A stretch of DNA of 64,000 bases from Microbulbifer hydrolyticus. Lineage in GTDB: Bacteria > Pseudomonadota > Gammaproteobacteria > Pseudomonadales > Cellvibrionaceae. Of the stretch, positions 29,577-38,451 are shown piece after piece (position 1 is the first letter of the stretch; each line of letters starts with the position of its first letter). The notes under the pieces are model-generated. The model saw only the letters and a list, made by a program, of their open reading frames with translations, was not told where the DNA came from and did no database searches. The translations under genes and the position numbers were made by a program. The stretch spans positions 1,020,001 to 1,084,000 of the forward strand of contig NZ_CP047491.1 in NCBI RefSeq assembly GCF_009931115.1, written 5' to 3'.

Positions 29577-30008
29577 TTACAGCGGGCCGTAGGGCAGGTA
29601 CCGGTTGTCGGAATGCTGTCGAATCCACAACAATTGCTCCCGCTGCAGGGGCATCTTTCGTTGACGCAGGGATTTCGCCAGCGGAATGACCGGAGACTCA
29701 GCGCCCCCCTGCCAGTCCTGTAGCTGCATCTCGGCCAGAGTGAAGAAGCGGATCAGCGCCCAGACCTGGGTGCTATTCCAGTTGGGAGCCTCTTCCAGCC
29801 ACTGGGTTGCGGGCAAGCCCGCAAGCCAGTTGGCAGACTGCAGATCCTGCGCGAAAGATTTGAGATCCGGTGCACTCTCAATGTCATTGCTCTCTCCGCT
29901 CGCTTCGCTTACGGCATCGATAATCCGTTGCAGCACTGCGCGATCAATCTCCGTGCGCGACTGGTCGTTGGATGCTTGGTTGTCTGGTTCCCAGGCGCCG
30001 ACACTCAT
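29577..30008 (-). CDS. Conserved-looking hypothetical protein
   Basis: A 143-residue soluble protein, acidic in its first half. The C-terminal half is compact: VWALIRFFTLAEMQLQDWQG, SPVIPLAKSLRQRKMPL, and the ending SDNRYLPYGPL. That patterned C-terminus looks like a conserved family, but I cannot name it. The start at 30008 has AGGAGAG upstream; the frame is open to 30353, but that extension is Cys/Pro/Arg-rich and overlaps mgsA on the other strand. No membrane helix or signal peptide. Confidence 0.7.
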   Translation of the reverse strand: MSVGAWEPDNQASNDQSRTEIDRAVLQRIIDAVSEASGESNDIESAPDLKSFAQDLQSANWLAGLPATQWLEEAPNWNSTQVWALIRFFTLAEMQLQDWQGGAESPVIPLAKSLRQRKMPLQREQLLWIRQHSDNRYLPYGPL

Positions 30009-30277
30009 ACTCTCTCCTATATAGGTAGGCATGCGAATAGCAGGCATGCATTTAATGGTGCGGATTATACCTGCCCCGCGCCGGGGCTCTACCCGGCATT
30101 TCGGGTGCGCTCCGGGGGGGCTTTTGCCGGGCCCGGGGCGGGGCATCTGTACAAATGGATGCAGGGCGCGGAATTTAGCATAATCACCCGGTACCTCACG
30201 GTCTCGGCCATCCTCATACTGGAGACCGTTTACCCGGAGTACATTATTGAGTTGACCAAAATTTCCCTGGGGGCCAC

Positions 30278-30748
30278 GTGGATTACATAGACCAGCCGAT
30301 CGCTGCGCAGAAGCGCATCGCTTTGGTAGCGCACGACAACCGCAAGTCGGCACTGATTGAGTGGTGTCACAAGCACCAGAGCGTTCTCCAGCAGCATCAC
30401 CTGCTGGGTACCGGCACCACCGGCAGCAAGATCGAGGCGGCCACCGGGATGCCGGTAGAGCAACTGTTCAGCGGCCCCATGGGCGGTGACCAGCAGCTGG
30501 GGGCTAAGATATGCCAGGGCGAGGTGGATATCCTGATCTTTTTCTGGGATCCCTTCGAGCCCATGCCGCACGACCCGGATGTAAAGGCGCTGTTGCGAAT
30601 CGCCGCGGTGTGGAATATCCCGGTGGCCTGTAACGCGAGCAGTGCCGATATGATCATCCAGTCAGAGCTGATGACGCGGAGTTTTCCCCGGCAGATACCT
30701 GACTATCAAGGCTATCTGGCAGCGCGAAAGGACGAATTGGCTGTATGA
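30278..30748 (+). CDS. mgsA: Methylglyoxal synthase
   Basis: This 156-residue enzyme converts dihydroxyacetone phosphate to methylglyoxal and phosphate, a bypass of lower glycolysis under phosphate limitation. The family motifs are present: LVAHDNRKSALIEW, the phosphate-binding loop GTGTTGSKI, the catalytic-Asp loop SGPMGGDQQLGAKI, FFWDPFEPMPHDPDVKALLR, and NIPVACNASSADMI. The length matches E. coli MgsA (152). The start is GTG 30278; the Shine-Dalgarno is weak. Confidence 0.96.
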   Translation: MDYIDQPIAAQKRIALVAHDNRKSALIEWCHKHQSVLQQHHLLGTGTTGSKIEAATGMPVEQLFSGPMGGDQQLGAKICQGEVDILIFFWDPFEPMPHDPDVKALLRIAAVWNIPVACNASSADMIIQSELMTRSFPRQIPDYQGYLAARKDELAV

Positions 30749-30914
30749 TTTGTGAGCTTTCGGGTTGGGGGAGCTTACTAACCCCTTGATTTGCAAGGGA
30801 TATGGCCGGAGTGAGCAGGTTGCACTTGCATTGATGGCCATTTCCCGGCAATCTTCCCCACCTGATTAGACCGGGGAACCGGCGAATTCGTATTAAAAAA
30901 CTGTACGGTGTTTT

Positions 30915-31340
30915 ATGAGTAGACGACGCGGTAAGGCCGTAGAAGAAGAAAAGGCCGATATTGACCTGACGCCCATGCTGGACGTCGTGTTTATCATGCT
31001 GATCTTCTTCATCGTTACGGCATCCTTCGTAAAAGAGAAGGCGCTGGACGTGAACGTGCCGGATCCGGATCAGACGGAACAGACTCCACCAGACCCCGAC
31101 AAGCAGAATATCCTGATCACAGTGAATTCTGCCGATGAGATCTGGATGGGCCAGAACCGCATCGATAGCCGTGCTGTGCGCGCTCGTATCGCGCAGATGT
31201 TTGCGGAAAACCCGCAGGCGATCGTGATTGTTCGTGCGCACAACAAGTCCAGTGCGGAGACTTACGTGACAATTGCCGATGCGGCGAAAGAGGTAAACCC
31301 GAACATTCAGGTTTCCCTGGTGCCGTTCGAAAAGGAATAA
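30915..31340 (+). CDS. ExbD/TolR family protein, not next to an exbB gene
   Basis: A 141-residue single-pass protein: a cytoplasmic N-terminus, one membrane helix (DLTPMLDVVFIMLIFFIVTASF) with the conserved channel Asp23, and a periplasmic domain of about 90 residues ending SLVPFEKE. ExbD/TolR partners an ExbB/TolQ channel to couple proton flow to TonB or TolA. No exbB or tonB gene adjoins it; both neighbours are metabolic. It probably works with an ExbB encoded elsewhere. A terminator follows directly. Confidence 0.9.
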   Translation: MSRRRGKAVEEEKADIDLTPMLDVVFIMLIFFIVTASFVKEKALDVNVPDPDQTEQTPPDPDKQNILITVNSADEIWMGQNRIDSRAVRARIAQMFAENPQAIVIVRAHNKSSAETYVTIADAAKEVNPNIQVSLVPFEKE

Positions 31341-31370
31341 TTTCCTTTCGACGCAGCCCATCGAAGAAAA

Positions 31371-31395
31371 AGCCAGCATTTGCTGGCTTTTTTTA
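31371..31395. terminator. Bidirectional terminator between exbD-like and kynA
   Basis: agccagca (31371-31378) pairs with tgctggct (31381-31388), with a T-run after it and an A-run before it, between convergent genes. Confidence 0.9.
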
Positions 31396-31419
31396 TGCCT
31401 GTAGAATGGTCTTCGCCGC

Positions 31420-32202
31420 TCAAAACTCCGAGCGGATCGCCCACAAATCCGGGAATACCGGCTTGAACAGGGTGCTCTGCAAGTAGCCTACCCCGCTGGA
31501 TCCACCGGTTCCCATTTTCCTGCCGATGGTGCGCTCCACCATTTTTACGTGCCGGTAGCGCCACTGTTGCAGGGATGTGTCGATATCCACCAGAGCCTCA
31601 CAGATATCGCTTACCAGCGGGTCATTCCGGTATACGTCAATCAGAACCTTCTGTACCGCAGTTGACGGCTCAGCCGTTACGCTGAAGTCCCGTTCCAGTA
31701 CGGCGGCCGGGATCTCATGCCCCTCATGGGCGAGAAAGCGCAGGAACGCATCCCAGAGGGTGGGGGCCTGCAGGCGCTTTTGCAGGCGCAGGTAGTGATC
31801 GGATCCGGGCTCGTAATTCTCAAGCTTGGTCGAGTCCTTGGCGCCATACAGGAACTCGAGTTCGCGAAACTGATAAGACTGGAAGCCACTGGCGGTGGAC
31901 AGGCGGTCGCGGAAGGACATGAACTCCAGTGGTGTGAGGGTTTCCAGGATATCTACCTGCTGAATCAGGGTGCGATAGATGGCGTCTACCCGTTTCAGGG
32001 TATGTAGCGCCCGGTTGCGCTCGCCGGCATTGAACAGCCGAACGAGGAAATCGAGCTCGTGCAGCAACTGCTTGAACCACAGCTCGTAGCTCTGGTGAAT
32101 GACAATAAACAGCAGTTCGTCGTGTTCCGGGCCCTCCGAGAGCGGCTGCTGGCATTTCAGCAGGTCGTCTACCTTGAGGTAGGAACTGTATGTCACGGTC
32201 AT
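31420..32202 (-). CDS. kynA: Tryptophan 2,3-dioxygenase
   Basis: This 260-residue haem enzyme opens the indole ring of tryptophan to N-formylkynurenine, the first step of the kynurenine pathway. Family motifs: IVIHQSYELWFKQLLHELDF near residue 35 (substrate pocket), FRELEFLYG, the haem-ligand His region WRYRHVKMVERTIGRKMGTG, and GGSSGVGYLQ. The length is close to Cupriavidus/Xanthomonas TDO (about 280-300). kynB and kynU are not adjacent. Confidence 0.96.
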   Translation of the reverse strand: MTVTYSSYLKVDDLLKCQQPLSEGPEHDELLFIVIHQSYELWFKQLLHELDFLVRLFNAGERNRALHTLKRVDAIYRTLIQQVDILETLTPLEFMSFRDRLSTASGFQSYQFRELEFLYGAKDSTKLENYEPGSDHYLRLQKRLQAPTLWDAFLRFLAHEGHEIPAAVLERDFSVTAEPSTAVQKVLIDVYRNDPLVSDICEALVDIDTSLQQWRYRHVKMVERTIGRKMGTGGSSGVGYLQSTLFKPVFPDLWAIRSEF

Positions 32203-32517
32203 GGTGTGGTACTTCCTTTGCCTGTTCCTGCGACCGAAACGACTGTACCGGTATTCACAGGAATATGAATCTGAAATTGCGTAAATTCGCCAAACTGTGG
32301 CCGCATTATAAGGTCTTGTGCCGGCGGGTTGGAAAACTCCGTTTAATTCCTTCCATGTACAATACGTTACCCAAACTGGTCGAATTGGACCTCGTGCGGC
32401 GAGTGTGAGTGGCTAAACTAGTGACTTGTTCACTGTGACCATAATTTGTCTATTTGGTCATAACGCTCGTTTGCCAGTGCAAAACCCTGTGATAATCACA
32501 CAAACGCGGAGTCCGCT
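32203..32517. other. Divergent intergenic region, kynA / enoyl-CoA hydratase family gene
   Basis: A 315-base spacer. The only symmetric element noted is TGACCA-N13-TGGTCA (32436-32441 and 32455-32460), about 60-80 bases before the hydratase start, which could be an operator. No coding sequence is convincing. Confidence 0.45.
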
Positions 32518-33297
32518 ATGCAGAGCTCATGTGCAGAAATTCAGGCCCAGGTATCCGACCGGGTACTGGAAATCACAATCAATCGCCCGGAGCGCAAAAA
32601 TGCCCTCACCATGGCCATGTACTCCGCGATGGCGGAGCTACTGAACAGTGCCGCCAGCGATCCGGGTGTGCGGGTAGTCATTCTCGCCGGCACCAGTGGT
32701 GCATTTACCAGTGGCAATGACCTGGGGGATTTTCTTGGTGGCTCGGCTTCCGGTGAAGAGTCACCGGTGTTTCAGTTCATGTCGGCGCTGTACAACTTTC
32801 CCAAGCCGGTGGTGGCTGCGGTCAGCGGGCCGGCGGTGGGGATTGGCACCACACTCTTGCTCCACTGTGACCTTGCAATCGCCGACGATCATGCGGTGTT
32901 CCAGATGCCATTTGTCAATCTGGGGCTCTGTCCGGAATATGGCTCCAGTTTCCTGTTGCCGCGGATCATGGGGCACGCCAAAGCCTCTGAACTTTTACTG
33001 CTGGGGAAAAAATTTGATGCCCAGACCGCTGCGGACGTAAATATCTGCAACGAGGTTGTATTCGCCGGTGAGGCACTGGGCCGAGCCAGGGAGTATGCGA
33101 AGGAGCTTGTTCAGAAGGCGCCAGAGGCGGTTCGTCTGACCAAGAAGCTGCTCCGGCAGGGTACTCTGGAAAACGGGCTCGCGGCCATCAGGGAGGAGGC
33201 GGGCCACTTCCAGAGCCGGCTGCAATCCGATGAATTTCGTGAGGCGGCCACCGCGTTTATGGAAAAGCGCCCGGCGGACTTCTCCAAGTTCGATTGA
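32518..33297 (+). CDS. Enoyl-CoA hydratase/isomerase family protein, Eci2-like
   Basis: A 259-residue crotonase-fold protein with the oxyanion-hole segments GTSGAFTSGNDLGDF and AVSGPAVGIGTTLLLHCDLAIA. Where enoyl-CoA hydratases have a Glu in PEI at the first catalytic position, this has FVNLGLCPEYGSSFLLPRIM. That fits the delta3,delta2-enoyl-CoA isomerase group better (SPEGCSS-type motif with one catalytic Glu). It would then move double bonds in unsaturated acyl-CoAs for beta-oxidation. No fad genes adjoin it. A terminator follows. Confidence 0.85.
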   Translation: MQSSCAEIQAQVSDRVLEITINRPERKNALTMAMYSAMAELLNSAASDPGVRVVILAGTSGAFTSGNDLGDFLGGSASGEESPVFQFMSALYNFPKPVVAAVSGPAVGIGTTLLLHCDLAIADDHAVFQMPFVNLGLCPEYGSSFLLPRIMGHAKASELLLLGKKFDAQTAADVNICNEVVFAGEALGRAREYAKELVQKAPEAVRLTKKLLRQGTLENGLAAIREEAGHFQSRLQSDEFREAATAFMEKRPADFSKFD

Positions 33298-33362
33298 GCC
33301 CGCGCATCAGGGCGAGTTGACTCTCTGGGGCTCTCGCCTGGAAAATTGAATTAATCTCATGC

Positions 33363-33390
33363 AAGGTCGCCTCGGGGCGGCCTTTTTTAT
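33363..33390 (+). terminator. Rho-independent terminator after the crotonase-family gene
   Basis: aaggtcgc (33363-33370) pairs with gcggcctt (33377-33384), one wobble, followed by a T-run. Confidence 0.85.
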
Positions 33391-33727
33391 TTTGTGGCGG
33401 GCAGCCTGCGAGCAGTGGGCGCGTATTGCACCATGGCCCTTTCGGGCTAACGGTATATTGCTTCCAGGGCAGATTGGCTGATTTGTTAAATACCAGTGAA
33501 AAAAGGGACATGATTATCGTGCCGTGAGCCGGTACACTTTCACTCTCAACGTTTCCCGGCCAGCCACAAGCTCCGGGGTATCCTCACCGGACGTCCAAAA
33601 GATAAGATCCAATAACAGGTGGGGTTCAATATTCGCGCAGAATGTCTGCGCCAACCTGGTTTTCAGGACCATGATTACTGCGCCTCATATTTTCCGAACA
33701 TCCTCTTTCCCCACACCTGTTACGTCC
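33391..33727. other. Intergenic region before the diguanylate cyclase gene
   Basis: The diguanylate cyclase frame is open from 33524 (GTG), and another ATG lies at 33671. The residues before 33728 show no domain and would bury the signal sequence, so this stretch is regarded as leader/promoter DNA. No specific site recognised. Confidence 0.45.
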
Positions 33728-35623
33728 ATGCTGCGAACTATCGTTATTTCTGTGCTGATGCTGGTTTCTGCGATTGCGCTGGCGGATAGTGGGATTGCCA
33801 TGGAGCCGGTTGTGGTCAAGGCCGGCGAGGATGGACGGTTGCGTACTGGCCAGGGTGCCATCTGGCACGATACTTCCGGGACTGCGAAGCTTGAAGCCGC
33901 GCAGCGGGCACTTGCCGACGGTGCTTTCCACCCCCTCAAGAGCGCGGGCTCTACCGGGCTACAGAAAGGGAGCTACTGGTCCTACTTTGCGCTCCGCAAC
34001 AGTGCGCCGAAAGCGGTGACGTTGCACCTGGAATATGTGGATCACCAGCTGATACAGCTTCAGGCCTATGCACGCCCCGCTGTCTCCATGGCTGGATTTG
34101 CCGAAATTGCGGACCTGTCGATGGGCGCGCCGTTTTCCGCACGCCCCGTGTTTCACAACCGGTTTGTGGTTCCGGTTTCCCTGGGCGCGGGCGAGACCCT
34201 GGAATTTCTGGTGCGGTTTGACTCGGAGGAGGTCGGTTTCGTATTCCCCTCCATGCGAATCTGGGCCCCCGAGGAACTGAGCAAATCCCATACCGGGGAA
34301 ACGGCCATACTGGCTTTCCTGTTCGGTGGCATTGCACTGATCTCCCTGTTCTCCCTGATTGTCGGAGTGACCACTGGTGAATCCAGTTTCTTTGCCTATT
34401 TCGTATACGGTATTTCCAAAATCGTTGCGTGGGGCACGATCATGGGTTTTACCCACCAGTACGTACTTCGCAGCGAGTTTCACTGGAGCTATATGTCCGC
34501 CACCGGTGCGGTGAGTATTCTTTGCGGAGTGATGTTCGACCGTCTGTTTTTGCAGACGCGAAAGTACACGCCCAGGCTCGACTACATTCTGATTTTAATG
34601 ATGCTCAATGCCAGTGTGTTGCTGCTGAGTGCGCTGTTTCAGATCAAGGAGGTGGCACTTCTCAGTATCACTTTCGCACTATTACTTTATCCGGCCTCTA
34701 CTTTTATTGCTCTGGTACGCTGGCGCCAGGGTTCCAGTGAGGCAGCGGTTTTCGCTCTGGGCTGGACGCTGTTGCTTGCGGGGCTCTTTTACCAGGCCCT
34801 GCGTGACCTTGGTTACGTGGAGCACAACCTGGTCAACTACTACCTGCCACCGCTAAGTTCGTTTATCGAAATGGTCACCATCATGGCCGCCATGGGGATC
34901 AAATTGCGCCGTGTGCGCCTGCAGGGGCTCGAATCGGAGCGCCAGTACCGCCGCCACCTGGAGAGATCCAAGGTCGAGCTGGAAGGGTTGGTGCGTGCGC
35001 GTACCGAGGAGCTGGAAAAGGCGAAGCAGCAGGCGGAGCAGGAGGCGCGCACCGACCCGCTTACTGGTATCCGTAATCGTCGCAGCTTTCTCGCAGAGGC
35101 CGCGCTGGGGATCAAGCGCGCCCAGCGCAAGGGGGAGCCGGTCAGCCTGTTGATGTTTGACATCGACCACTTCAAAGCCATCAACGACAGTCACGGCCAC
35201 GGTGTGGGTGACGAGGCGCTGCGCCTGTTCAGCCAGACGATTCAGAAGAAAATTCGCGAAACCGACGTATTTGGTCGCCTCGGTGGCGAAGAGTTTGCGC
35301 TACTGATCATCGAGACCAAGCCGGACTCACTGCATACCGCCGAGCGCCTGCGTGACAATATCACTCAGGTTAGCCTGGATTGTCCCGGTGGTAGGGTCCA
35401 GTTCACCTCCAGTATTGGTGTCGCGCACAGCGAACCAGGGGACACGTTGGAAAAATTGCTGCGTCAGGCAGACCAGGCTCTGTACCGCGCCAAGGAGCGC
35501 GGCCGGAATATGGTGGTTGAATACCGCGTGGAAGATCAGCCTGAGGGTATCGCCGGCAGTTCAGTGGCCGGGCTTGAACCTGCGGAAAGCATCGACGCGG
35601 AACCGAAGCCGGAACCCGCCTGA
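33728..35623 (+). CDS. 7TM-DISM sensor diguanylate cyclase
   Basis: A 631-residue inner-membrane enzyme making cyclic di-GMP. Layout: signal sequence (residues 1-21); periplasmic jelly-roll DISMED2 domain (about 30-170, typical of carbohydrate sensing); seven membrane helices (7TM-DISM, about 185-395); a short coiled coil (RSKVELEGLVRARTEELEKA); and GGDEF domain. The active site is GGEEF at 519-523. RETD lies five residues before it, so the product-inhibition I-site is intact. Signal identity is unknown. It converges closely on glpQ, with only 34 bases between. Confidence 0.93.
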   Translation: MLRTIVISVLMLVSAIALADSGIAMEPVVVKAGEDGRLRTGQGAIWHDTSGTAKLEAAQRALADGAFHPLKSAGSTGLQKGSYWSYFALRNSAPKAVTLHLEYVDHQLIQLQAYARPAVSMAGFAEIADLSMGAPFSARPVFHNRFVVPVSLGAGETLEFLVRFDSEEVGFVFPSMRIWAPEELSKSHTGETAILAFLFGGIALISLFSLIVGVTTGESSFFAYFVYGISKIVAWGTIMGFTHQYVLRSEFHWSYMSATGAVSILCGVMFDRLFLQTRKYTPRLDYILILMMLNASVLLLSALFQIKEVALLSITFALLLYPASTFIALVRWRQGSSEAAVFALGWTLLLAGLFYQALRDLGYVEHNLVNYYLPPLSSFIEMVTIMAAMGIKLRRVRLQGLESERQYRRHLERSKVELEGLVRARTEELEKAKQQAEQEARTDPLTGIRNRRSFLAEAALGIKRAQRKGEPVSLLMFDIDHFKAINDSHGHGVGDEALRLFSQTIQKKIRETDVFGRLGGEEFALLIIETKPDSLHTAERLRDNITQVSLDCPGGRVQFTSSIGVAHSEPGDTLEKLLRQADQALYRAKERGRNMVVEYRVEDQPEGIAGSSVAGLEPAESIDAEPKPEPA

Positions 35624-35657
35624 AAAGGTCCTTGAAAGACCCTTGAGCAGCGCAGGT

Positions 35658-36782
35658 TTACCGTGCTGCTTTCTCCTGGGCTGCCCTGTCTGCTTGTGCA
35701 CCGGCGATATAGTTGCGCACCTTGTCGGGGTGATCAGTGAATACCCCGTCTACCCTGACCTCGTTTACAAATAGCCCTACCAGATCCTCGAAACTCCCAA
35801 TGGAGCCGGGTACCTGCTGCGGGTCGGCGCGAAACGTAAACGGGTGTACTTTCAGTCCCAGCTTTTGGGCCGTTGTCGTTGTCGCATTGGGCCTGAACGC
35901 ACCATTATCGGATGCCTGCTCCACCAGCATGGGAAACCACGGGCCAATACCTGCGGCGTATTCGGCAATCGTTTCCAGCCCCTTGGTGGTGAGCATCCAG
36001 TCGTAGTCGTAGTTCACCCATTGGCCTTTGACCTTCAGGCGTTTCTCTCCCCAACGGGTTTCTGCAATCAACTGTACCAGTGGCAGGTCGATTTTCAGCT
36101 GCGGCATCAGGGTACGTTTGATGCGCTGTAATTCTTCCGCATCGAAACTCTGTACGAAGACCTTCTGGCTTTTCGATGTATAACCGTAGCGCTTGAGGGT
36201 TTCCAGTACCCTCAGGGATATATCCCTGCCTTCGGCGCGGTGAAAATACGGTTTTTTGATCTCCGGATAAATGCCTGTGTCATAACCCAGCGACTGATTC
36301 AGTCCCTGGATCAATTCCAGTTCTTCTTCAAAGGTCGCCAGCTCAAACCGTGATTTCCACAGCGGGAAACGCCCTGAATATTTCGCAACGTTGTGTCCGA
36401 TTGCCGGTAAAAACGGTCCTGAGACCTGTAGTTCTTTAAGTTCGGCGAGGGTGAAGTCGATTGTATAGAAATGCCCATCTTCACGGGCGCGGCGGGGAAA
36501 CTTCTCTGTTACGTCGGTAATGTTATCCAGATAGATATCGTGCATGACGATCAGGTGATTGTCCTTGCTCAATACAAGATCCTGCTCGATGTAGTCGGCT
36601 TTCATTGCGTAAGCCAGCGCCTTTGCTTCCAGCGTGTGTTCCGGTAGATACCCGGAAGCGCCGCGGTGGGCGATTACGATGGGGGGGTGTTTACCGCTTG
36701 CGGATCCCTGGAGCGGGTAAAGGGCAAGAGCGGCGGATAGCAGGCAGGAAAACAGCAGCAATACACTTGGCTTCGGGTACAT
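35658..36782 (-). CDS. glpQ: Glycerophosphodiester phosphodiesterase, periplasmic
   Basis: A 374-residue secreted TIM-barrel enzyme hydrolysing glycerophosphodiesters to glycerol-3-phosphate and alcohol. Signal peptide at residues 1-30 (LLLFSCLLSAALALYPLQGSAS). Catalytic and metal motifs: VIAHRGASGYLPEHT (His), DYIEQDLVLSKD (Glu, Asp) and VMHDIYLDNITD (His). Length is close to E. coli GlpQ (358). It lies last in the long minus-strand run, 172 bases after the M48 protease gene, and may be transcribed separately. Confidence 0.94.
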   Translation of the reverse strand: MYPKPSVLLLFSCLLSAALALYPLQGSASGKHPPIVIAHRGASGYLPEHTLEAKALAYAMKADYIEQDLVLSKDNHLIVMHDIYLDNITDVTEKFPRRAREDGHFYTIDFTLAELKELQVSGPFLPAIGHNVAKYSGRFPLWKSRFELATFEEELELIQGLNQSLGYDTGIYPEIKKPYFHRAEGRDISLRVLETLKRYGYTSKSQKVFVQSFDAEELQRIKRTLMPQLKIDLPLVQLIAETRWGEKRLKVKGQWVNYDYDWMLTTKGLETIAEYAAGIGPWFPMLVEQASDNGAFRPNATTTTAQKLGLKVHPFTFRADPQQVPGSIGSFEDLVGLFVNEVRVDGVFTDHPDKVRNYIAGAQADRAAQEKAAR

Positions 36783-36916
36783 GGCAACGGTCTGATTTGA
36801 ATGGTTGCCTAAACATACCGCGAGTCAGAAAGCGTGAAAACCGTCGGGGCCGAAATTGCGTTGTGTTTAATGGTTCTGCAACATTGAGGAACTGCGGGGT
36901 GGACCGGAACCCGGGC

Positions 36917-36950
36917 ACCGGGTGGGCGTTCTGGAACACGCCCACCCGGC
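36917..36950 (-). terminator. Hairpin after the M48 protease gene, possible terminator
   Basis: A 12-13 bp GC-rich stem (ccgggtgggcgt with acgcccacccgg) lies just past the stop codon, but no T-run follows on the minus strand. It may be an attenuator or mRNA-stabilising hairpin. Confidence 0.4.
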
Positions 36951-36954
36951 GTGG

Positions 36955-38406
36955 TTACCGCACAATCTTGATCCACTCACCAGGCTTGGGTTCACCGCGC
37001 GGGTAGTAGCCATTGAGCAGGCGAAGCTGCTCCTCCGCGTATTCGCCAATTTCCATATGCCGCGCGAGGGAGGAAAAGGTGGTTTTGTCATTCGCCTGAA
37101 CGTAGGTGACCCGCTTGATATCCGGTTTCACCATGTCTGTTTTCCGCAGCGGGCGGAAGCTGCGAATACTGGTCAAGAACAGGTTGTCATATTCGCTCTG
37201 CGCCTCGGAATCCGACGGCTTTTCACTGACGCGTCCCTCCAGGATGTACTGGCGGCTACCGTAAAACAGCACCGCGACCCGCTCCGGTACATCTTCACCA
37301 CTGACCGGCAGTTTACCCGTATGCCCCTCCAGGCGGTACTGACTCAGCGCCTCGTCCTGCTCCAGGCTGCGCACGTCGTACACACCACGCAGTGCCATAT
37401 CCGCGGGCTGATTGCCATCGCGCTTGGCCACCTTGATCGTCAGACTTGCCGACTTGTCCGGGGCGATACCCACAATTGCGGTGCGCTGGTTTTCCACCGT
37501 CCAGCCCTCCGGAAACAGCATTGAAAAGCCCAGGCTCTTGTGGTTGAAGCGATTTTTTTCGCTCTCCTGAGCATTTTGTCCGTACACAATGCCTTCGGTT
37601 TTCTCCCGGTAATACTCCACCTTGGTGATTTTCTTGTCTTCCGGCAGTGCGCCGGCGGCTTCTACCACCTCGCGCAGTCGCACATCATTGCGGGGGTGGG
37701 ACGAGAATACACCGTGATAGGACTGCTGCTTTTTGCCCTCGACGCGGGCACGCCGGCGGGCAAAAGTCTCCTGATCTTTCAGTAGTGCAATCACATTGAT
37801 CATCGACTGTGGATCGTAGCCCGCGTTGTACATGTACTGGGCGCCAAAACGGTCCGCCTCCAGTTCCATGTCCCTGCCGTAACCCTTCACCGCTGCGGTA
37901 CTCCACAGATTGGCGACATCACCAACCACACCGCTACCGGTCACCAGAACCGAGAGCACCGAGGCCACGCCGGCGCCTGTGGCCGCCGTCTTCTGGCGCA
38001 CCGCGTGGCGAGCGGTGATGTGACCCACCTCATGTGCGAGTACGGCCGCCATCTCCGCTTCTGACTGCAAATATGTCAGCAGCCCACGGTTGATATACAC
38101 ATAGCCGCCGGGCAGCGCAAAAGCATTGATATCCTGACTGTCGATAATCGTGAAGTGGTAGGTGAGGTCGGGCCTGTCGCTGGTCTTGGCGATTTTCTGG
38201 CCGACGTGCTCCACATACGCGGTAAGGATCGGGTCGTTGTAGATCGGGGTGCTGGCGACGAGTTTCTCGTGCATTTCGCGTCCGATCTTGACCTCTTTCT
38301 CTTCCGACATCAGCACCAGGTCCGGCCGGTTAGTCGCCGGATTAAAGGCGCAGCCGGTTGCCGTGGCCAGCAGAATGGCTGCCAGTAGTTTGATGAGCGT
38401 GTGCAT
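36955..38406 (-). CDS. M48 family metalloprotease lipoprotein with LysM-like C-terminus
   Basis: A 483-residue lipoprotein (signal peptide LLAAILLATATGC, Cys19). Zinc protease domain at about 30-240 with HEVGH in AAVLAHEVGHITARHAVR and the third-ligand region MELEADRFGAQYMYNAGYDP, as in BepA/LoiP-type proteases acting on outer-membrane proteins. A beta-rich middle domain (about 285-400) is unassigned. The last 55 residues (VTYVQANDKTTFSSLARHM ... YPRGEPKPGEWIKIV) resemble a LysM-like peptidoglycan-binding or similar repeat. It is 45 bases downstream of the next lipoprotein gene and may belong to the vWA cluster's transcript. Confidence 0.9.
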   Translation of the reverse strand: MHTLIKLLAAILLATATGCAFNPATNRPDLVLMSEEKEVKIGREMHEKLVASTPIYNDPILTAYVEHVGQKIAKTSDRPDLTYHFTIIDSQDINAFALPGGYVYINRGLLTYLQSEAEMAAVLAHEVGHITARHAVRQKTAATGAGVASVLSVLVTGSGVVGDVANLWSTAAVKGYGRDMELEADRFGAQYMYNAGYDPQSMINVIALLKDQETFARRRARVEGKKQQSYHGVFSSHPRNDVRLREVVEAAGALPEDKKITKVEYYREKTEGIVYGQNAQESEKNRFNHKSLGFSMLFPEGWTVENQRTAIVGIAPDKSASLTIKVAKRDGNQPADMALRGVYDVRSLEQDEALSQYRLEGHTGKLPVSGEDVPERVAVLFYGSRQYILEGRVSEKPSDSEAQSEYDNLFLTSIRSFRPLRKTDMVKPDIKRVTYVQANDKTTFSSLARHMEIGEYAEEQLRLLNGYYPRGEPKPGEWIKIVR

Positions 38407-38451
38407 CTGGGTCTCCTGTCGTTATTGTCTGCAGTCAGAATCACCGGCGCG

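Noticed and set aside
32360-32410. A FadR-like site (actggtcgaattggacct) before the crotonase-family gene
   Set aside because: The spacing between the GGTC and GACC halves is wrong for FadR, and no other fatty-acid genes are adjacent.
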